Numbered from the stretch's first letter, positions 7,721 to 15,992 are shown. The stretch is 64,000 bases of DNA from JBPRGH01 sp051418055 (GCA_051418055.1 JBPRGH010000135.1:35174-99173), one strand, 5' to 3'. Program-made: numbers and translations. The notes: generated from the sequence alone by a model not told the origin.

Positions 7721-7877
7721 TAGTTAGTCGTGCGGGATAGCCCGTTCCTTTAGGAGTTGGAGGTGCGAGGGGAGAAGATGTAGGATAACTTATTATTATA
7801 CGAGGTTCTTTCATGAAAATGAGATAAATAGTTAGTCATGCGCGTTAGCCCGCTCCTTTAGGAGTTGGAGGTGAGAA
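7721..7877. repeat. Pair of ~49-bp direct repeats with internal hairpins
   Basis: Bases 7721-7769 and 7829-7877 are similar copies (offset 108) beginning TAGTTAGTC and containing the shared segment CCTTTAGGAGTTGGAGGTG. Each copy has a GGG-ATAG-CCC or GCG-TTAGCC-CGC type stem and a CTCCTTTAGGAG-like stem, so they resemble a REP family different from those beside the RAYT genes. The 638-base region 7621-8258 that holds them contains no gene I can support. Confidence 0.6.
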
Positions 7878-7904
7878 GACGCAGAATAACCAACTCAAAC
7901 AAAA

Positions 7905-7930
7905 GAAAAGCCGAATTTCTCCGGCTTTTC
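7905..7930 (-). terminator. Intrinsic terminator-like hairpin
   Basis: AAAAGCCG, loop AATTTCT, CCGGCTTTT. On the minus strand the stem is followed by a TTTTCTTTTG tract, so it most likely ends transcripts coming leftward from the gene at 8259-8513; it could also work on the plus strand. Confidence 0.6.
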
Positions 7931-8052
7931 AGGTTCAGGTTGAAAATGGCAGCATACTGAATGTCATAGTTAATAACTATTAACTGAGAGCTAGTGACAT
8001 TTAGAATACTAACCTATGATTGCAATACAACAAATAAAAAATAAGAACTGCC

Positions 8053-8070
8053 ATACCCAACCTTGGGTAT
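8053..8070. repeat. Perfect 18-bp inverted repeat
   Basis: ATACCCAA-CC-TTGGGTAT, a perfect 8-bp palindrome with a 2-base centre. It has no T tract and a very short loop, so an operator-like protein site is more likely than a terminator. It lies in the intergenic stretch about 190 bases downstream of the minus-strand gene ending at 8259. Confidence 0.5.
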
Positions 8071-8258
8071 ATTATGGATGAGGATTTTAAGTGCCTGTAA
8101 ATGAAATGGATACGCTTTGGATAATCATATGGTGCGAGAAATATTTTTTTCAGCTATGAAAGGAAATTCCACTTTTTGCCGCCCTTCAAGTTCTGGAATG
8201 CATTCTCTGAATATATCCTATTTGATAATTATCTTATAAAACTATTTAGTCATATTGG

Positions 8259-8513
8259 CTATTTCCCACTGCCATCCGTATCTTTCATATATGAACTGAT
8301 CTTCTCCAGCCTGTTCACTCTTGCATTCAGGTAATCAAACTTATCATTCATTAATGTGCTTGTCCCTTTGTATTCTGATTTGATCAGGGTGATTGTATTT
8401 TTCAGGTCTGAGATATCATTAGATACCTGCTTAAGGTAAATGATCAATTGCCTGATGAGATAGGCTACTGCTCCAATAACCACCGACAGTAATGTTAATA
8501 TAGATTCCAGCAT
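8259..8513 (-). CDS. Small membrane protein with coiled-coil tail
   Basis: An 84-residue protein: one N-terminal membrane helix (ILTLLSVVIGAVAYLI, about residues 4-20) followed by a long charged coiled coil (DISDLKNTITLIKSEYKG to DKFDYLNARVNRLEKI). The layout resembles phage XhlA/Bdr-like and holin-accessory proteins, but no sequence motif proves it and no lysis genes are adjacent. It lies 85 bases downstream of the larger unknown gene at 8598-9371 on the same strand, with a terminator-like hairpin between them. Function unknown. Confidence 0.6.
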   Translation of the reverse strand: MLESILTLLSVVIGAVAYLIRQLIIYLKQVSNDISDLKNTITLIKSEYKGTSTLMNDKFDYLNARVNRLEKISSYMKDTDGSGK

Positions 8514-8557
8514 AATTTTCTATTTAGTTCATAGTAATAAATCGTAACTCAATAAAT

Positions 8558-8587
8558 AAAAAGGGCAGCATATAATGCCACCCCTTT
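8558..8587 (-). terminator. Terminator-like hairpin after the 257-aa unknown gene
   Basis: An outer stem AAAGGG/CCCCTTT encloses an inner stem GCAT-ATA-ATGC. Read on the minus strand it follows the stop at 8598 by about 10 bases and runs into TTTATTTATTG. Confidence 0.6.
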
Positions 8588-8597
8588 ACTTTACAGG

Positions 8598-9371
8598 CTA
8601 ATTAATGTTTAGTATATCCTTTCTGGATACTGCAATAACAGACATGGCATTATAGCTCCCGCTTTTCAACGGATACTTTTTTCCATTTACGTCCTGCGTG
8701 AATTCAATTCCCAGTACCAGGAAAAGATCCTTATCGGTATTGGCTTCGAAATTCATTTCCAGGATCTTTGCCGGCTCTGCCTGAGGGCCCATTTCAATTT
8801 CACTGGTGTCTGCAGGATTGAAACTGAATTGTTCATTCAGCCAATCAATAGCTACAAGCCCGGCAAATAACCGGACATGTGTGGTTCCCTGTGGAAACGC
8901 TATATCCTTGTTAGGCACAAATGAATCCAGATTTACAGAGGCTGTACCGCCTGCACGATCAATTTTCATTACGAAGGGCAAAAATAAAGTAGAACTTAAT
9001 CTGCCTCCGAGATTAAAATCAAAACCTAACAGAAGATTGATTGCGCCCTCACTTACGGTGCGTTCACCACGGTCATTCTTCTCATCTGTTTTTACAATAC
9101 GTAACAGCTCCGTCGTAAGCCGGCTTGTTACTCGCGAATCAGAAGCTATCTGCAGGTACTGGCGTAAAGCCTGCCGCATTAATTTTCCTGCTTTACCGGC
9201 TCTTCCGAATTCCGCATTGTTTTCGCGGGTTCGTTGGAAAGCCGGATCCCTGGCAATACGCTGAGCGTCTATGCCTCCTTTTTCTCTGGCCATATGACCA
9301 TCTTTGGATTTGTAAAAGGTAAGATCCCCGATCGTTCCTTTTAACTTGATAATACCATTTTGTTTTGCCAT
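8598..9371 (-). CDS. Conserved Bacteroidota hypothetical protein (MAKQNG... family)
   Basis: A 257-residue protein starting MAKQNGIIKLKGTIGDLTFY and continuing with a KSKDGHMAREKGG segment, a start shared by a group of unassigned Bacteroidota proteins as far as I recall. The first 110 residues are basic and helical (RAGKAGKLMRQALRQYLQIA); the rest is strand-rich and acidic (VRLFAGLVAIDWLNEQF; FLVLGIEFTQDVNGK). There is no signal peptide or membrane helix. The layout resembles small structural or assembly proteins, but that is a guess. It is transcribed away from the phased AGCC array and the small gene at 9815, and is followed by the membrane/coiled-coil gene. Confidence 0.75.
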   Translation of the reverse strand: MAKQNGIIKLKGTIGDLTFYKSKDGHMAREKGGIDAQRIARDPAFQRTRENNAEFGRAGKAGKLMRQALRQYLQIASDSRVTSRLTTELLRIVKTDEKNDRGERTVSEGAINLLLGFDFNLGGRLSSTLFLPFVMKIDRAGGTASVNLDSFVPNKDIAFPQGTTHVRLFAGLVAIDWLNEQFSFNPADTSEIEMGPQAEPAKILEMNFEANTDKDLFLVLGIEFTQDVNGKKYPLKSGSYNAMSVIAVSRKDILNIN

Positions 9372-9814
9372 AAATTATTGAAATTTGGTTATGGCTGCCA
9401 AATAGGGGCTATTAATCAGAACGATCAAATAATGAAGGCCGGGTTCGGCCTATAAGTGCATTTTGATCCATTATAGCCTCATTGTTCCGCTTTTTCCAGC
9501 TTTTCCCAAAAAATGCCGGATATGCCGGTTTAATCCTTTTTTGGCCTGTTTTTCCGTTTAGCCCTTTTTGTTCCTAAAAAGCGTACCAAATTTTCAGAAT
9601 TCAATGGTCCTGGCTGTATATTTTTATCAAATAGTCGTTTTTTTAACATTTGTTGATTTTTTTAAAATGATGAATTAATCATATTGCCTGCAAATATTTT
9701 ATGGATAAGCCATAGCAAAGCCATGGATAAGCCATGGATAGCCTATGAAAAAGCCATAAAGTATAATTTTTAATAGCAATTGCTGGCAGCATTTATCAAC
9801 CTAAACCAAATCTG
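9372..9814. other. Divergent intergenic region with small palindromes and a phased array
   Basis: A 443-base region between divergently transcribed unknown genes. It holds GGCC-rich short repeats near 9440-9460, a TGCCGGATATGCCGG segment near 9514, T-rich stretches at 9640-9670 and the five-unit AGCC array at 9701-9758. No open frame is supported. Confidence 0.5.
9701..9758 (+). repeat. Five helically phased AAGCCAT repeats
   Basis: AGCC cores occur at 9708, 9719, 9730, 9740 and 9752, that is with spacings of 11, 11, 10 and 12 bases, one per helical turn. Four are AAGCCAT and one is TAGCCTAT; the 13-mer ATGGATAAGCCAT is present twice (9701-9713, 9723-9735). The array ends about 57 bases before the start of the small gene at 9815. 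Same-face spacing of this kind is typical of cooperative protein-binding sites such as iterons or operators. No purpose is proven. Confidence 0.65.
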
Positions 9815-10009
9815 ATGTTTAAGAAAAGAATCGTTGTGTACCCGAAAGATGTACAAAGAATTACCGGCCGCACGGAGAAGTACGGAAGGAAATTATTAAA
9901 ACAGATCAAAGAAGAACTGGGAAAAGAAGAACACCACTATATCACCATTGATGAGTTTTCCCAATATACTGGCATTGACAGGCAGGTCCTTTATGAATAT
10001 ATTTATTAA
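9815..10009 (+). CDS. Small basic protein, possible DNA-binding
   Basis: A 64-residue protein: MFKKRIVVYPKDVQRITG, then a basic helix TEKYGRKLLKQIKEELGK, and a second helical segment ITIDEFSQYTGIDRQVLYEYI. The two helix pairs, VQRITGRT and EFSQYTGIDRQVLYEYI, look like helix-turn-helix-type modules, as in excisionase or MerR-like small proteins, but no family is certain. It starts 57 bases after the phased AGCC array, which could be its binding site, and is divergent from the 257-aa unknown gene. I believe small proteins of this type recur in Bacteroidota. Confidence 0.65.
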   Translation: MFKKRIVVYPKDVQRITGRTEKYGRKLLKQIKEELGKEEHHYITIDEFSQYTGIDRQVLYEYIY

Positions 10010-10103
10010 TAAAGATCAATTAGAATTTCCAAAAATGGATCTTTTTAGTTCTTAATGGTTGCATAAATCCAGGTATTTTTCTGAAGTAATACAATCTATC
10101 ATT

Positions 10104-10143
10104 ATGTGTAAAAAGAGCTATTGATGTGTAAAAAGAGCTATTG
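10104..10143. repeat. Perfect 20-bp tandem duplication
   Basis: The 20-base unit starting ATGTGTAAAAAGAG and ending CTATTG occurs twice with no spacer (10104-10123, 10124-10143). It contains an in-frame stop early in each copy, so it is not coding. Confidence 0.8.
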
Positions 10144-10270
10144 ATCTCCGGTTACCATTTCTATTGACTTTTGGTGAGTCAGCTGATTTTTCTTACCAAA
10201 AAAACATATTTGTGAAAAGTGGTTAGTCTCTCACATCTCAATTCTCATATCTCACCTCTAAAGAATAAGT

Positions 10271-10340
10271 AGCCTCGCCAGGAATCGAACCTGGATCTAG
10301 AGTTTAGGAAACTCCTATTCTATCCGTTGAACTACGAGGC
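10271..10340 (-). tRNA. tRNA-Arg(CCT)
   Basis: On the minus strand: acceptor GCCTCGT pairs with GCGAGGC, D arm GTTC/GAAT, anticodon stem GGAGT/ACTCT with loop TTCCTAA giving anticodon CCT, and T arm CCAGG-TTCGATT-CCTGG. The discriminator is U and CCA is not encoded. It reads the AGG arginine codon. It sits between the accessory patch at 8.2-10.1 kb and the M1 peptidase gene. A tRNA-Arg(CCT) is a frequent integration target, but no integrase or duplicated tRNA end is seen here. Confidence 0.95.
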
Positions 10341-10348
10341 CAATTTTG

Positions 10349-10422
10349 TTCTTGGTTCTTTGTTTTTGGTTAGTTGAAAGCCACAAACCAGGAACTAAAA
10401 ACCAGGAACTAAGAACTAAGAA
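10349..10422. repeat. Degenerate GGAACTAAGAACT word repeat forming a loose inverted repeat
   Basis: The left part reads TTCTTGGTTCTTTG and the right part ACCAGGAACTAAGAACTAAG; words of about 7-9 bases repeat and the two halves are roughly complementary. It lies between tRNA-Arg and the M1 peptidase stop. Confidence 0.45.
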
Positions 10423-10427
10423 GAATA

Positions 10428-10435
10428 CAAAAATA
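10428..10435 (-). promoter_or_regulatory. Possible -7 element (TATTTTTG) for tRNA-Arg
   Basis: Matches TAnnTTTG on the minus strand, about 88 bases before the tRNA 5' end. No clear -33 element was found, so this is tentative. Confidence 0.3.
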
Positions 10436-10463
10436 TTAAAATCAGGCTCAATCTGAAAATCAT

Positions 10464-13049
10464 CTACTCATTTATCAATTTATTTGCCCTGAAAACATCA
10501 TCTGTTGCCTGCAGGATCTTATCTTTTAGCTTAGGATTATAATTCGGATGCTCTTCCAGAAAATCCTTTACTACGTTTGCCGCTTTGTCGCTTTGGTAGG
10601 AACTAAATGTGGCCTGCAACCAGCGGTAAGGGAAAAAGATATCTCCTGTAACCTGAATTTCCTCCAGCTCCTCAAGGCTTTCTCTCAGATATTTTTCGGA
10701 TGTATCAGTACGTAACGGATGATGAAGGTAATTCAAAGCCGATCCTACCCATGATTCCTTTTCCCTGTTTTTGGGATCTTTTAGCGAAGCAAAAAACTGA
10801 TCCCGCACTTGCTCATCTGAAGAAAGGGCCGGCATAATGAACTTCAGGCGTTTCTGTCGGTCAGGATTTTTTATTCTCTCCAGCTGCTGATCTAAAATAC
10901 CGTCTTTATAATCCCGTACAGCTAATAAAAGCGCTAAAGAGGTGTAATCATCTTCGGCTAAATTGATGCCTTCAGGAGCATTTTGCTCTTTCCAGATATT
11001 ATAAAGCTTTTCCTGGGTTTCTTGGGTCAAAGCTATATTTTGATAAGTTTTAAATAATATTTTTTTAGCATTGGAGGAATCATTTTGTTGCAGTGCATTC
11101 CAAAGGTCTTCTTCAAGGGCAGGAGCAAGATTTTTTCTCTTTTCTTCCGAAATAAACTTCCAGTAGGTTTCCGAAAGATAGCCCGTCAGGCGATTGAGGT
11201 TTAGCTCTTCCTCTTCTTTTGTTAACCCCTCCCTGAAGAAATTAATTAATTCTGCCGGTTCCATATACCGTCCGTTCAGCATATTTTCATATAAAGTAAT
11301 ATACGCAGAAGCCCGGTGCACAGGATCCTTTAGCTTATACAACCCATTTAGCAGATCTTTATCCACAGGAAAAACACCATACCCTTGTCCGGAAGAATTG
11401 AAAAGAACAAATTCAGGTACCTCTTCATTTACCAGCTCATTTATCTTCACCTGCTGTTGATCCATATTTATAGTAAACTCTTTGATTGTATCAGGATAGA
11501 CCAGCAGGACCTCAAACAGCTGAGGCCATAGGCGAGCAGAATTGTCTTCTCCTCTTTGTAAAACTGTAAAATCAGTTATTCTTCCATTTGAAGAAGCTAA
11601 TTCAAAATCAAAAACGGGTCTGCCGGGCTCATTTACCCATACCTGGTTCCATTCTGAAAGATCGGTTTCAGTACGTTTGTCTAATATCTTTATCAGGTCA
11701 GGCCAGGTAGCATTTTCATAGGCATATTTTTTAAGGTATTCCTGCAATCCTTCACGAAAGGCTTTTTCACCAAGCATCCGTTCCAGCTGCCGCATCATTA
11801 TTGGGGCCTTATGGTAAATGATGCTTCCATACATGGAGCCGGCATCCTGCAGGTTTTCCAGATTCTGACGTATAGGATTGGCTCCGGCAGAACGATCTAC
11901 ATTATAGGCAGAAGGAAAATGGCTGAGAAGGAATTTAAGATCATAATTAGTTCCCTCAAGGGCAACCTGTGTGATCTTGTCGGCCATAAAATTGGCAAAT
12001 ACTTCTTTTGTCCACACATCATCAAACCAGGCCATTGTTACCAGATCACCAAACCACATATGAGCAGTTTCATGTGCGATTAGGCTTGAGCGGGAGATCT
12101 TCTCGTTTTTTGTCGCTCCCTTATCCAAAAAAAGGGTGGAGGCTTTGTAATCTATTGCACCTACATGCTCCATCCCTCCATATTGAAATCCGGGAATTGC
12201 AATGAAATCAAATTTTTGGAAAGGGTAAGGGATCTGCGTATATTCTTCAAGGAATTTAAGTGCATCGGCATGAAGCTGAAATACCGGATCCATGCTCTCC
12301 CGGATCTTTTCTTCATCGGTTTCCCTGTGGTAGAAATTCATAGTTACCCCATTCACTGTCCTTGTCACCTTATCAAATTTACCTGCAGCGAATGAAAAAA
12401 GATAAGTGCTTATTTTATCGGATGTGGCAAAATGATAAGCTGTTTTGTTTTCAATGGTAAGAGAATCCTTCAAAGAGGCATTGGAAAGTGCCTGCCAGCC
12501 CTGTGGAACAGTTAAAGTAAGATCGAATGTGGCTTTAAGGTTTGGCTGATCAAAAACAGGAAAAACCGTTCTTGCACGATCGGGGACAAGAAGGGTGTAA
12601 AGATAATCCTCGTTCCTGTTGAGGGAAAGGTCGCCTGCTATAAATTGTATGTATATCTTATTCTCGCCCTGCTTAAGTACATTTGACGGTATTATAATAT
12701 GCTCATTCCGGTGATCTATTTCTACCGGATCACCATTCACCACCACATTCTTTATCTGCTCGGTCTTTTCCTTAAAGTCAATTTGAAGGGGCCGTTCAAC
12801 TTTCTTCAGGTTTAATGTTATTGTTTCCTCAGCGTCAATAGGCATATCTATCGAATCAGGAATAGTGAATTTTATATTATAATTTAAATCACTGATAACT
12901 TCCTTCCGGTAATCTGCCAGCTTTTTGGATACACCTGTCTCTACTTCGCTAATTTCTGTCTCCGTCATTGTTGACCCGCAGGAGTTTAGAATTAAAGTAA
13001 GTAATAATGCGATAAAGGAATATATTGGGGATATGTTAATTTTTCTCAT
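10464..13049 (-). CDS. M1-family zinc aminopeptidase, lipoprotein
   Basis: An 861-residue aminopeptidase N relative. The start is a lipoprotein signal (MRKINISPIYSF, hydrophobic core, lipobox LNSC near residue 24), so the enzyme is anchored to a membrane and exported. The exopeptidase motif is GGMEH at about 291-295 (GAMEN in most relatives), and the zinc site HETAH at 326-330 with Glu349 eighteen residues later in WTKE is complete. The C-terminal third is helical, as in the ERAP1-like domain. It removes N-terminal residues from peptides, serving peptide nutrition or turnover. It stands alone on the minus strand, between tRNA-Arg and a divergent serine hydrolase. Confidence 0.95.
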   Translation of the reverse strand: MRKINISPIYSFIALLLTLILNSCGSTMTETEISEVETGVSKKLADYRKEVISDLNYNIKFTIPDSIDMPIDAEETITLNLKKVERPLQIDFKEKTEQIKNVVVNGDPVEIDHRNEHIIIPSNVLKQGENKIYIQFIAGDLSLNRNEDYLYTLLVPDRARTVFPVFDQPNLKATFDLTLTVPQGWQALSNASLKDSLTIENKTAYHFATSDKISTYLFSFAAGKFDKVTRTVNGVTMNFYHRETDEEKIRESMDPVFQLHADALKFLEEYTQIPYPFQKFDFIAIPGFQYGGMEHVGAIDYKASTLFLDKGATKNEKISRSSLIAHETAHMWFGDLVTMAWFDDVWTKEVFANFMADKITQVALEGTNYDLKFLLSHFPSAYNVDRSAGANPIRQNLENLQDAGSMYGSIIYHKAPIMMRQLERMLGEKAFREGLQEYLKKYAYENATWPDLIKILDKRTETDLSEWNQVWVNEPGRPVFDFELASSNGRITDFTVLQRGEDNSARLWPQLFEVLLVYPDTIKEFTINMDQQQVKINELVNEEVPEFVLFNSSGQGYGVFPVDKDLLNGLYKLKDPVHRASAYITLYENMLNGRYMEPAELINFFREGLTKEEEELNLNRLTGYLSETYWKFISEEKRKNLAPALEEDLWNALQQNDSSNAKKILFKTYQNIALTQETQEKLYNIWKEQNAPEGINLAEDDYTSLALLLAVRDYKDGILDQQLERIKNPDRQKRLKFIMPALSSDEQVRDQFFASLKDPKNREKESWVGSALNYLHHPLRTDTSEKYLRESLEELEEIQVTGDIFFPYRWLQATFSSYQSDKAANVVKDFLEEHPNYNPKLKDKILQATDDVFRANKLINE

Positions 13050-13160
13050 AAAATGACTTTTAAAACATCTAAATTAAAGGATTTGATTTTAATTGATTAG
13101 AATCAAATAGAAAAGTAGATTATTTTTTTAAATTGATGGCTTATAAGCAGGAGTGTCTAA

Positions 13161-14399
13161 ATGAAGATTATTTTTATAGCATTAGCAATTCTTTTTTCTA
13201 CTTTAAAAACTGCATTTCCCCAACAACATATGGATAAGAATATCCTTGAACAGCTATTAAGGTCTAATGAAGAATCTTTTGGTACTATTTTAAATGATCT
13301 TTCTAAATATGAAGTGCAGATCCTCTATACACAGATCGATCGGGATAAGAATAATAAACCTTCATTTAAATTATATTCCTTTAATGTAGATCCGAAGAGG
13401 TACTTTTATCCGGCGAGTACAGTAAAAATGCCTGTTGCTTTCCTCAGCCTGGAAAAGCTGAATAATTTGGATGTAAAAGACCTGGACAAGTATTCCTCTA
13501 TGTTGACGGATAGCGCCTTCTCCGGGCAATCTACTGCTAATAAAGATATTACTTCCGAAACGGGTTTACCAAGTATTGCCCATTATATTAAAAAGCTATT
13601 TGTTGTGAGTGACAATGATGCATTTAACCGGCTATATGAATTTTTAGGTCCACAATATATAAATGAACAACTGCATAAAAAAGGTTATGAGCGTTTGAAA
13701 ATAAGACATCGCCTGTCAATCCCGCTGACTCAGGAAGAAAATCTGTATACCAATCCTATCCGGTTTTTAAAAGGAGATACAGTTACATATAAACAACCAC
13801 TGTTGAAAAGTTCGTTGTCATTTCCGTCAGAAAGAATTCTGAAAGGAATAGCCTATATAAGAGAAGGTGTATTAATGGAGGAGCCTATGGATTTTGGCAG
13901 TAAAAATTTTCTTTCTGTTGAAGATATGCAGATGATGTTAAGAGCGGTGATTTTCCCTGAGGCAGTAGATGAAAAAAGGTCATTTAATCTTTCAGAGGAG
14001 GATTATCGGTTCCTTTATAAATATATGTCACAACTTCCCCGCGAAACATTATTCCCTGCTTATGATTCCGTTGAATTTTATGATGCTTATGTGAAATTTT
14101 TAATTTACGGTAACGATTCTATTCCAATACCTGGTCACATTCGTATTTTCAATAAGATAGGACTGGCATATGGTTATATGACAGATAATGCTTATATCAT
14201 TGATCTGAAGAATAATGTAGAGTTTTTTCTAACTGCAGTAATTCATGTGAATGAAAATCAGACGTACAATGATGGCATCTATGAATATAAAGAAATTGGA
14301 TTTCCATTCATGAAAAACCTGGGCCAGTTGATTTACGATTATGAACTAAATAGAAAGAGAAAATATACTCCCGACCTCTCCAGATTTGATAATCGTTAA
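13161..14399 (+). CDS. Class A beta-lactamase-like serine hydrolase
   Basis: A 412-residue exported protein (signal peptide 1-20, ending TAFPQQ). It carries the penicillin-recognising triad: SxxK as STVK at 86-89, SDN at 150-152 and a KxG as KIG at 332-334. The residues between SDN and KIG are more than twice as long as in classic class A beta-lactamases (about 290 residues in total), and I see no convincing omega-loop ExxLN, so a peptidase, esterase or cell-wall role is as likely as antibiotic hydrolysis. The gene is divergent from the M1 peptidase and has no operon partner. Family assignment is firm, substrate is not. Confidence 0.85.
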   Translation: MKIIFIALAILFSTLKTAFPQQHMDKNILEQLLRSNEESFGTILNDLSKYEVQILYTQIDRDKNNKPSFKLYSFNVDPKRYFYPASTVKMPVAFLSLEKLNNLDVKDLDKYSSMLTDSAFSGQSTANKDITSETGLPSIAHYIKKLFVVSDNDAFNRLYEFLGPQYINEQLHKKGYERLKIRHRLSIPLTQEENLYTNPIRFLKGDTVTYKQPLLKSSLSFPSERILKGIAYIREGVLMEEPMDFGSKNFLSVEDMQMMLRAVIFPEAVDEKRSFNLSEEDYRFLYKYMSQLPRETLFPAYDSVEFYDAYVKFLIYGNDSIPIPGHIRIFNKIGLAYGYMTDNAYIIDLKNNVEFFLTAVIHVNENQTYNDGIYEYKEIGFPFMKNLGQLIYDYELNRKRKYTPDLSRFDNR

Positions 14400-14458
14400 G
14401 TTATTTTGAGTGAACAATATCTCTCTTTCCAGGTCACTCTCGACAATGTAACTTTTTT

Positions 14459-14482
14459 GTCCCTCTCGAGGATTTAGGGACA
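14459..14482 (+). terminator. Stem-loop after the serine hydrolase
   Basis: TGTCCCT (14459-14465) pairs with AGGGACA (14476-14482) around a 10-base loop. It sits 60 bases after the stop, preceded rather than followed by a T run, so its role as terminator is uncertain. Confidence 0.35.
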
Positions 14483-14501
14483 GATTCATCATTTAGTAAT
14501 T

Positions 14502-14738
14502 CGCGTTAAACAACGAGTAAGATTTCTCTATACGCATATCTGTTGGTAATAAGCTTTAGGTCTGGTAAGCTGATTTTTGGGTGTATCGATATACCTAAAT
14601 CGCCGGGGTCATTTCAACGATAGGAGAAATCTACCTCATCGATTAGCAGTTCCCGTTAATAGAGGAGTAAGATTTCTCTCTACGCATATCTGTTGGTAAT
14701 AAAAGCTTTAAGTTTGGTCAGCTACGTTCGAAATGACA
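14502..14738. repeat. Diverged ~70-bp direct repeats with a related inverted segment
   Basis: Copies at about 14502-14571 and 14652-14722 share GAGTAAGATTTCTCT and ACGCATATCTGTTGGTAAT, offset 150. Between them, 14608-14632 reads GTCATTTCAACGATAGG then AGAAATCT, the inverse of AGATTTCTC plus the CGTTCGAAATGAC found at 14724-14736. The whole intergenic region (14400-14764) therefore looks like a nested or partly duplicated short repeat element and holds no gene. Confidence 0.6.
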
Positions 14739-14764
14739 GCAATTTTAATGTTATAAATTATAAA

Positions 14765-15922
14765 TTAATAAATCTCATCCTTCAGGAAATGCGGATAGAT
14801 CTTAAGGTGTTTCTTTTTAACCCTTTTAAAGATCAGCTCACGAAGTTCTTCAAAATTGATATTCTCCTCTGCAGAAACAAATACGATATCTGATACTTCA
14901 TTTTTATAATGACTTCGCAATTTATAAAGGATAGCCTCTTTTTCTTCAGGATCAGAAGGCAGCAGGTCCACTTTATTGAAAACCAGGATAACGGATTTAT
15001 TAACGGCACCAAGATCTTTTAAGGTATGGTTTACAACTGCGATATGTTCTTCTACAGCAGGATGAGAAACATCAGCTACATGCAGGAGGATATCTGCTTC
15101 TCGTACTTCTTCAAGAGTTGATTTAAATGATTCTATAAGATGATGTGGCAGTTTACGTATAAATCCTACCGTATCAGATAGCAAAAACGGTATGCGATTA
15201 AAAACCACTTTTCGTACAGTGGCATCCACAGTTGCAAACAGCTTATTTTCGGCATACACATCGGCTTTGCTCAACTTGCGCATCAGGGTTGATTTACCCA
15301 CATTAGTATAACCAACAAGTGCCACTCTCACTATTCCTTCACGTCCTTTACGTTGAGTAAATCCCTGTTTTTCTATTTTATCCAGCTTTGCTTTAAGGAT
15401 ATTGATCTGATTTCGGATGTTCCTTCTGTCTGTCTCAATCTCACGCTCACCGGCACCACCACGTGTTCCTGTTCCACCACGCTGTCTTTCAAGGTGTGTC
15501 CACATTCTTGTAAGGCGAGGTAGCAAGTACTGGTATCTTGCCAGCTCAACCTGGATTTTTGCCTGAGAGGTTTGTGCTCTTTTTAAAAATATATCCAGGA
15601 TCAGTAAGCTTCTGTCATATACTTTTATTTTAGAATCTTTTTCAATATTCCGGATTTGAGAGGGTGTTAGATCATCATCAAAAATTAATGCATCGGCTTC
15701 ACTGGCTTTGGCAAATGAGATAATTTCTTCCAGTTTTCCCTTCCCGATAAACGATCGGGGATCCGGATGTGCAAGTTTTTGTTTAAATTTTTTTAAAGAT
15801 TCGTATCCTAACGTTTCGGCAAGGAATTCCAGCTCGTCCAGGTATTCTTTAATCTGAAATTCCTCCTGGTCAGGAAGTTGGAGAGCAACTAATAATGCGG
15901 TATCTCTTGATTTTGTCTTCAA
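14765..15922 (-). CDS. hflX: Ribosome-associated GTPase HflX
   Basis: A 385-residue HflX. The N-terminal domain (about 1-190) has the family's GKGKLEEI, FDDDLTPSQIRN and DRSLLILDIF segments and the glycine-rich loop ERQRGGTGTRGGAGERE near 145-161. The GTPase domain shows G1 GYTNVGKST (204-212), G3 DTVGF (250-254) and G4 NKVD. HflX splits stalled or hibernating ribosomes in stress. It is a single gene on the minus strand, divergent from the exopolysaccharide operon. Confidence 0.97.
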   Translation of the reverse strand: MKTKSRDTALLVALQLPDQEEFQIKEYLDELEFLAETLGYESLKKFKQKLAHPDPRSFIGKGKLEEIISFAKASEADALIFDDDLTPSQIRNIEKDSKIKVYDRSLLILDIFLKRAQTSQAKIQVELARYQYLLPRLTRMWTHLERQRGGTGTRGGAGEREIETDRRNIRNQINILKAKLDKIEKQGFTQRKGREGIVRVALVGYTNVGKSTLMRKLSKADVYAENKLFATVDATVRKVVFNRIPFLLSDTVGFIRKLPHHLIESFKSTLEEVREADILLHVADVSHPAVEEHIAVVNHTLKDLGAVNKSVILVFNKVDLLPSDPEEKEAILYKLRSHYKNEVSDIVFVSAEENINFEELRELIFKRVKKKHLKIYPHFLKDEIY

Positions 15923-15992
15923 ATATTTCTTCTTTTACTAAAAGAACATAAATAGTCAACTACGTGTTCTGCAAACTTAGGTTACTTTTTTT

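Noticed and set aside
7621..8258. Possible CRISPR-like repeat in the 7.7 kb region
   Set aside because: Only two diverged copies with a 59-base gap and no cas genes, so it is not a CRISPR array.
8259..10340. Integrated element at tRNA-Arg
   Set aside because: No integrase and no repeat of the tRNA 3' end is visible between 7.6 and 10.3 kb, so it was kept only as a hypothesis inside a finding.
13161..14399. Antibiotic-resistance beta-lactamase
   Set aside because: STVK, SDN and KIG are present, but the protein is far longer than class A enzymes and no omega-loop motif is seen, so resistance is not claimed.
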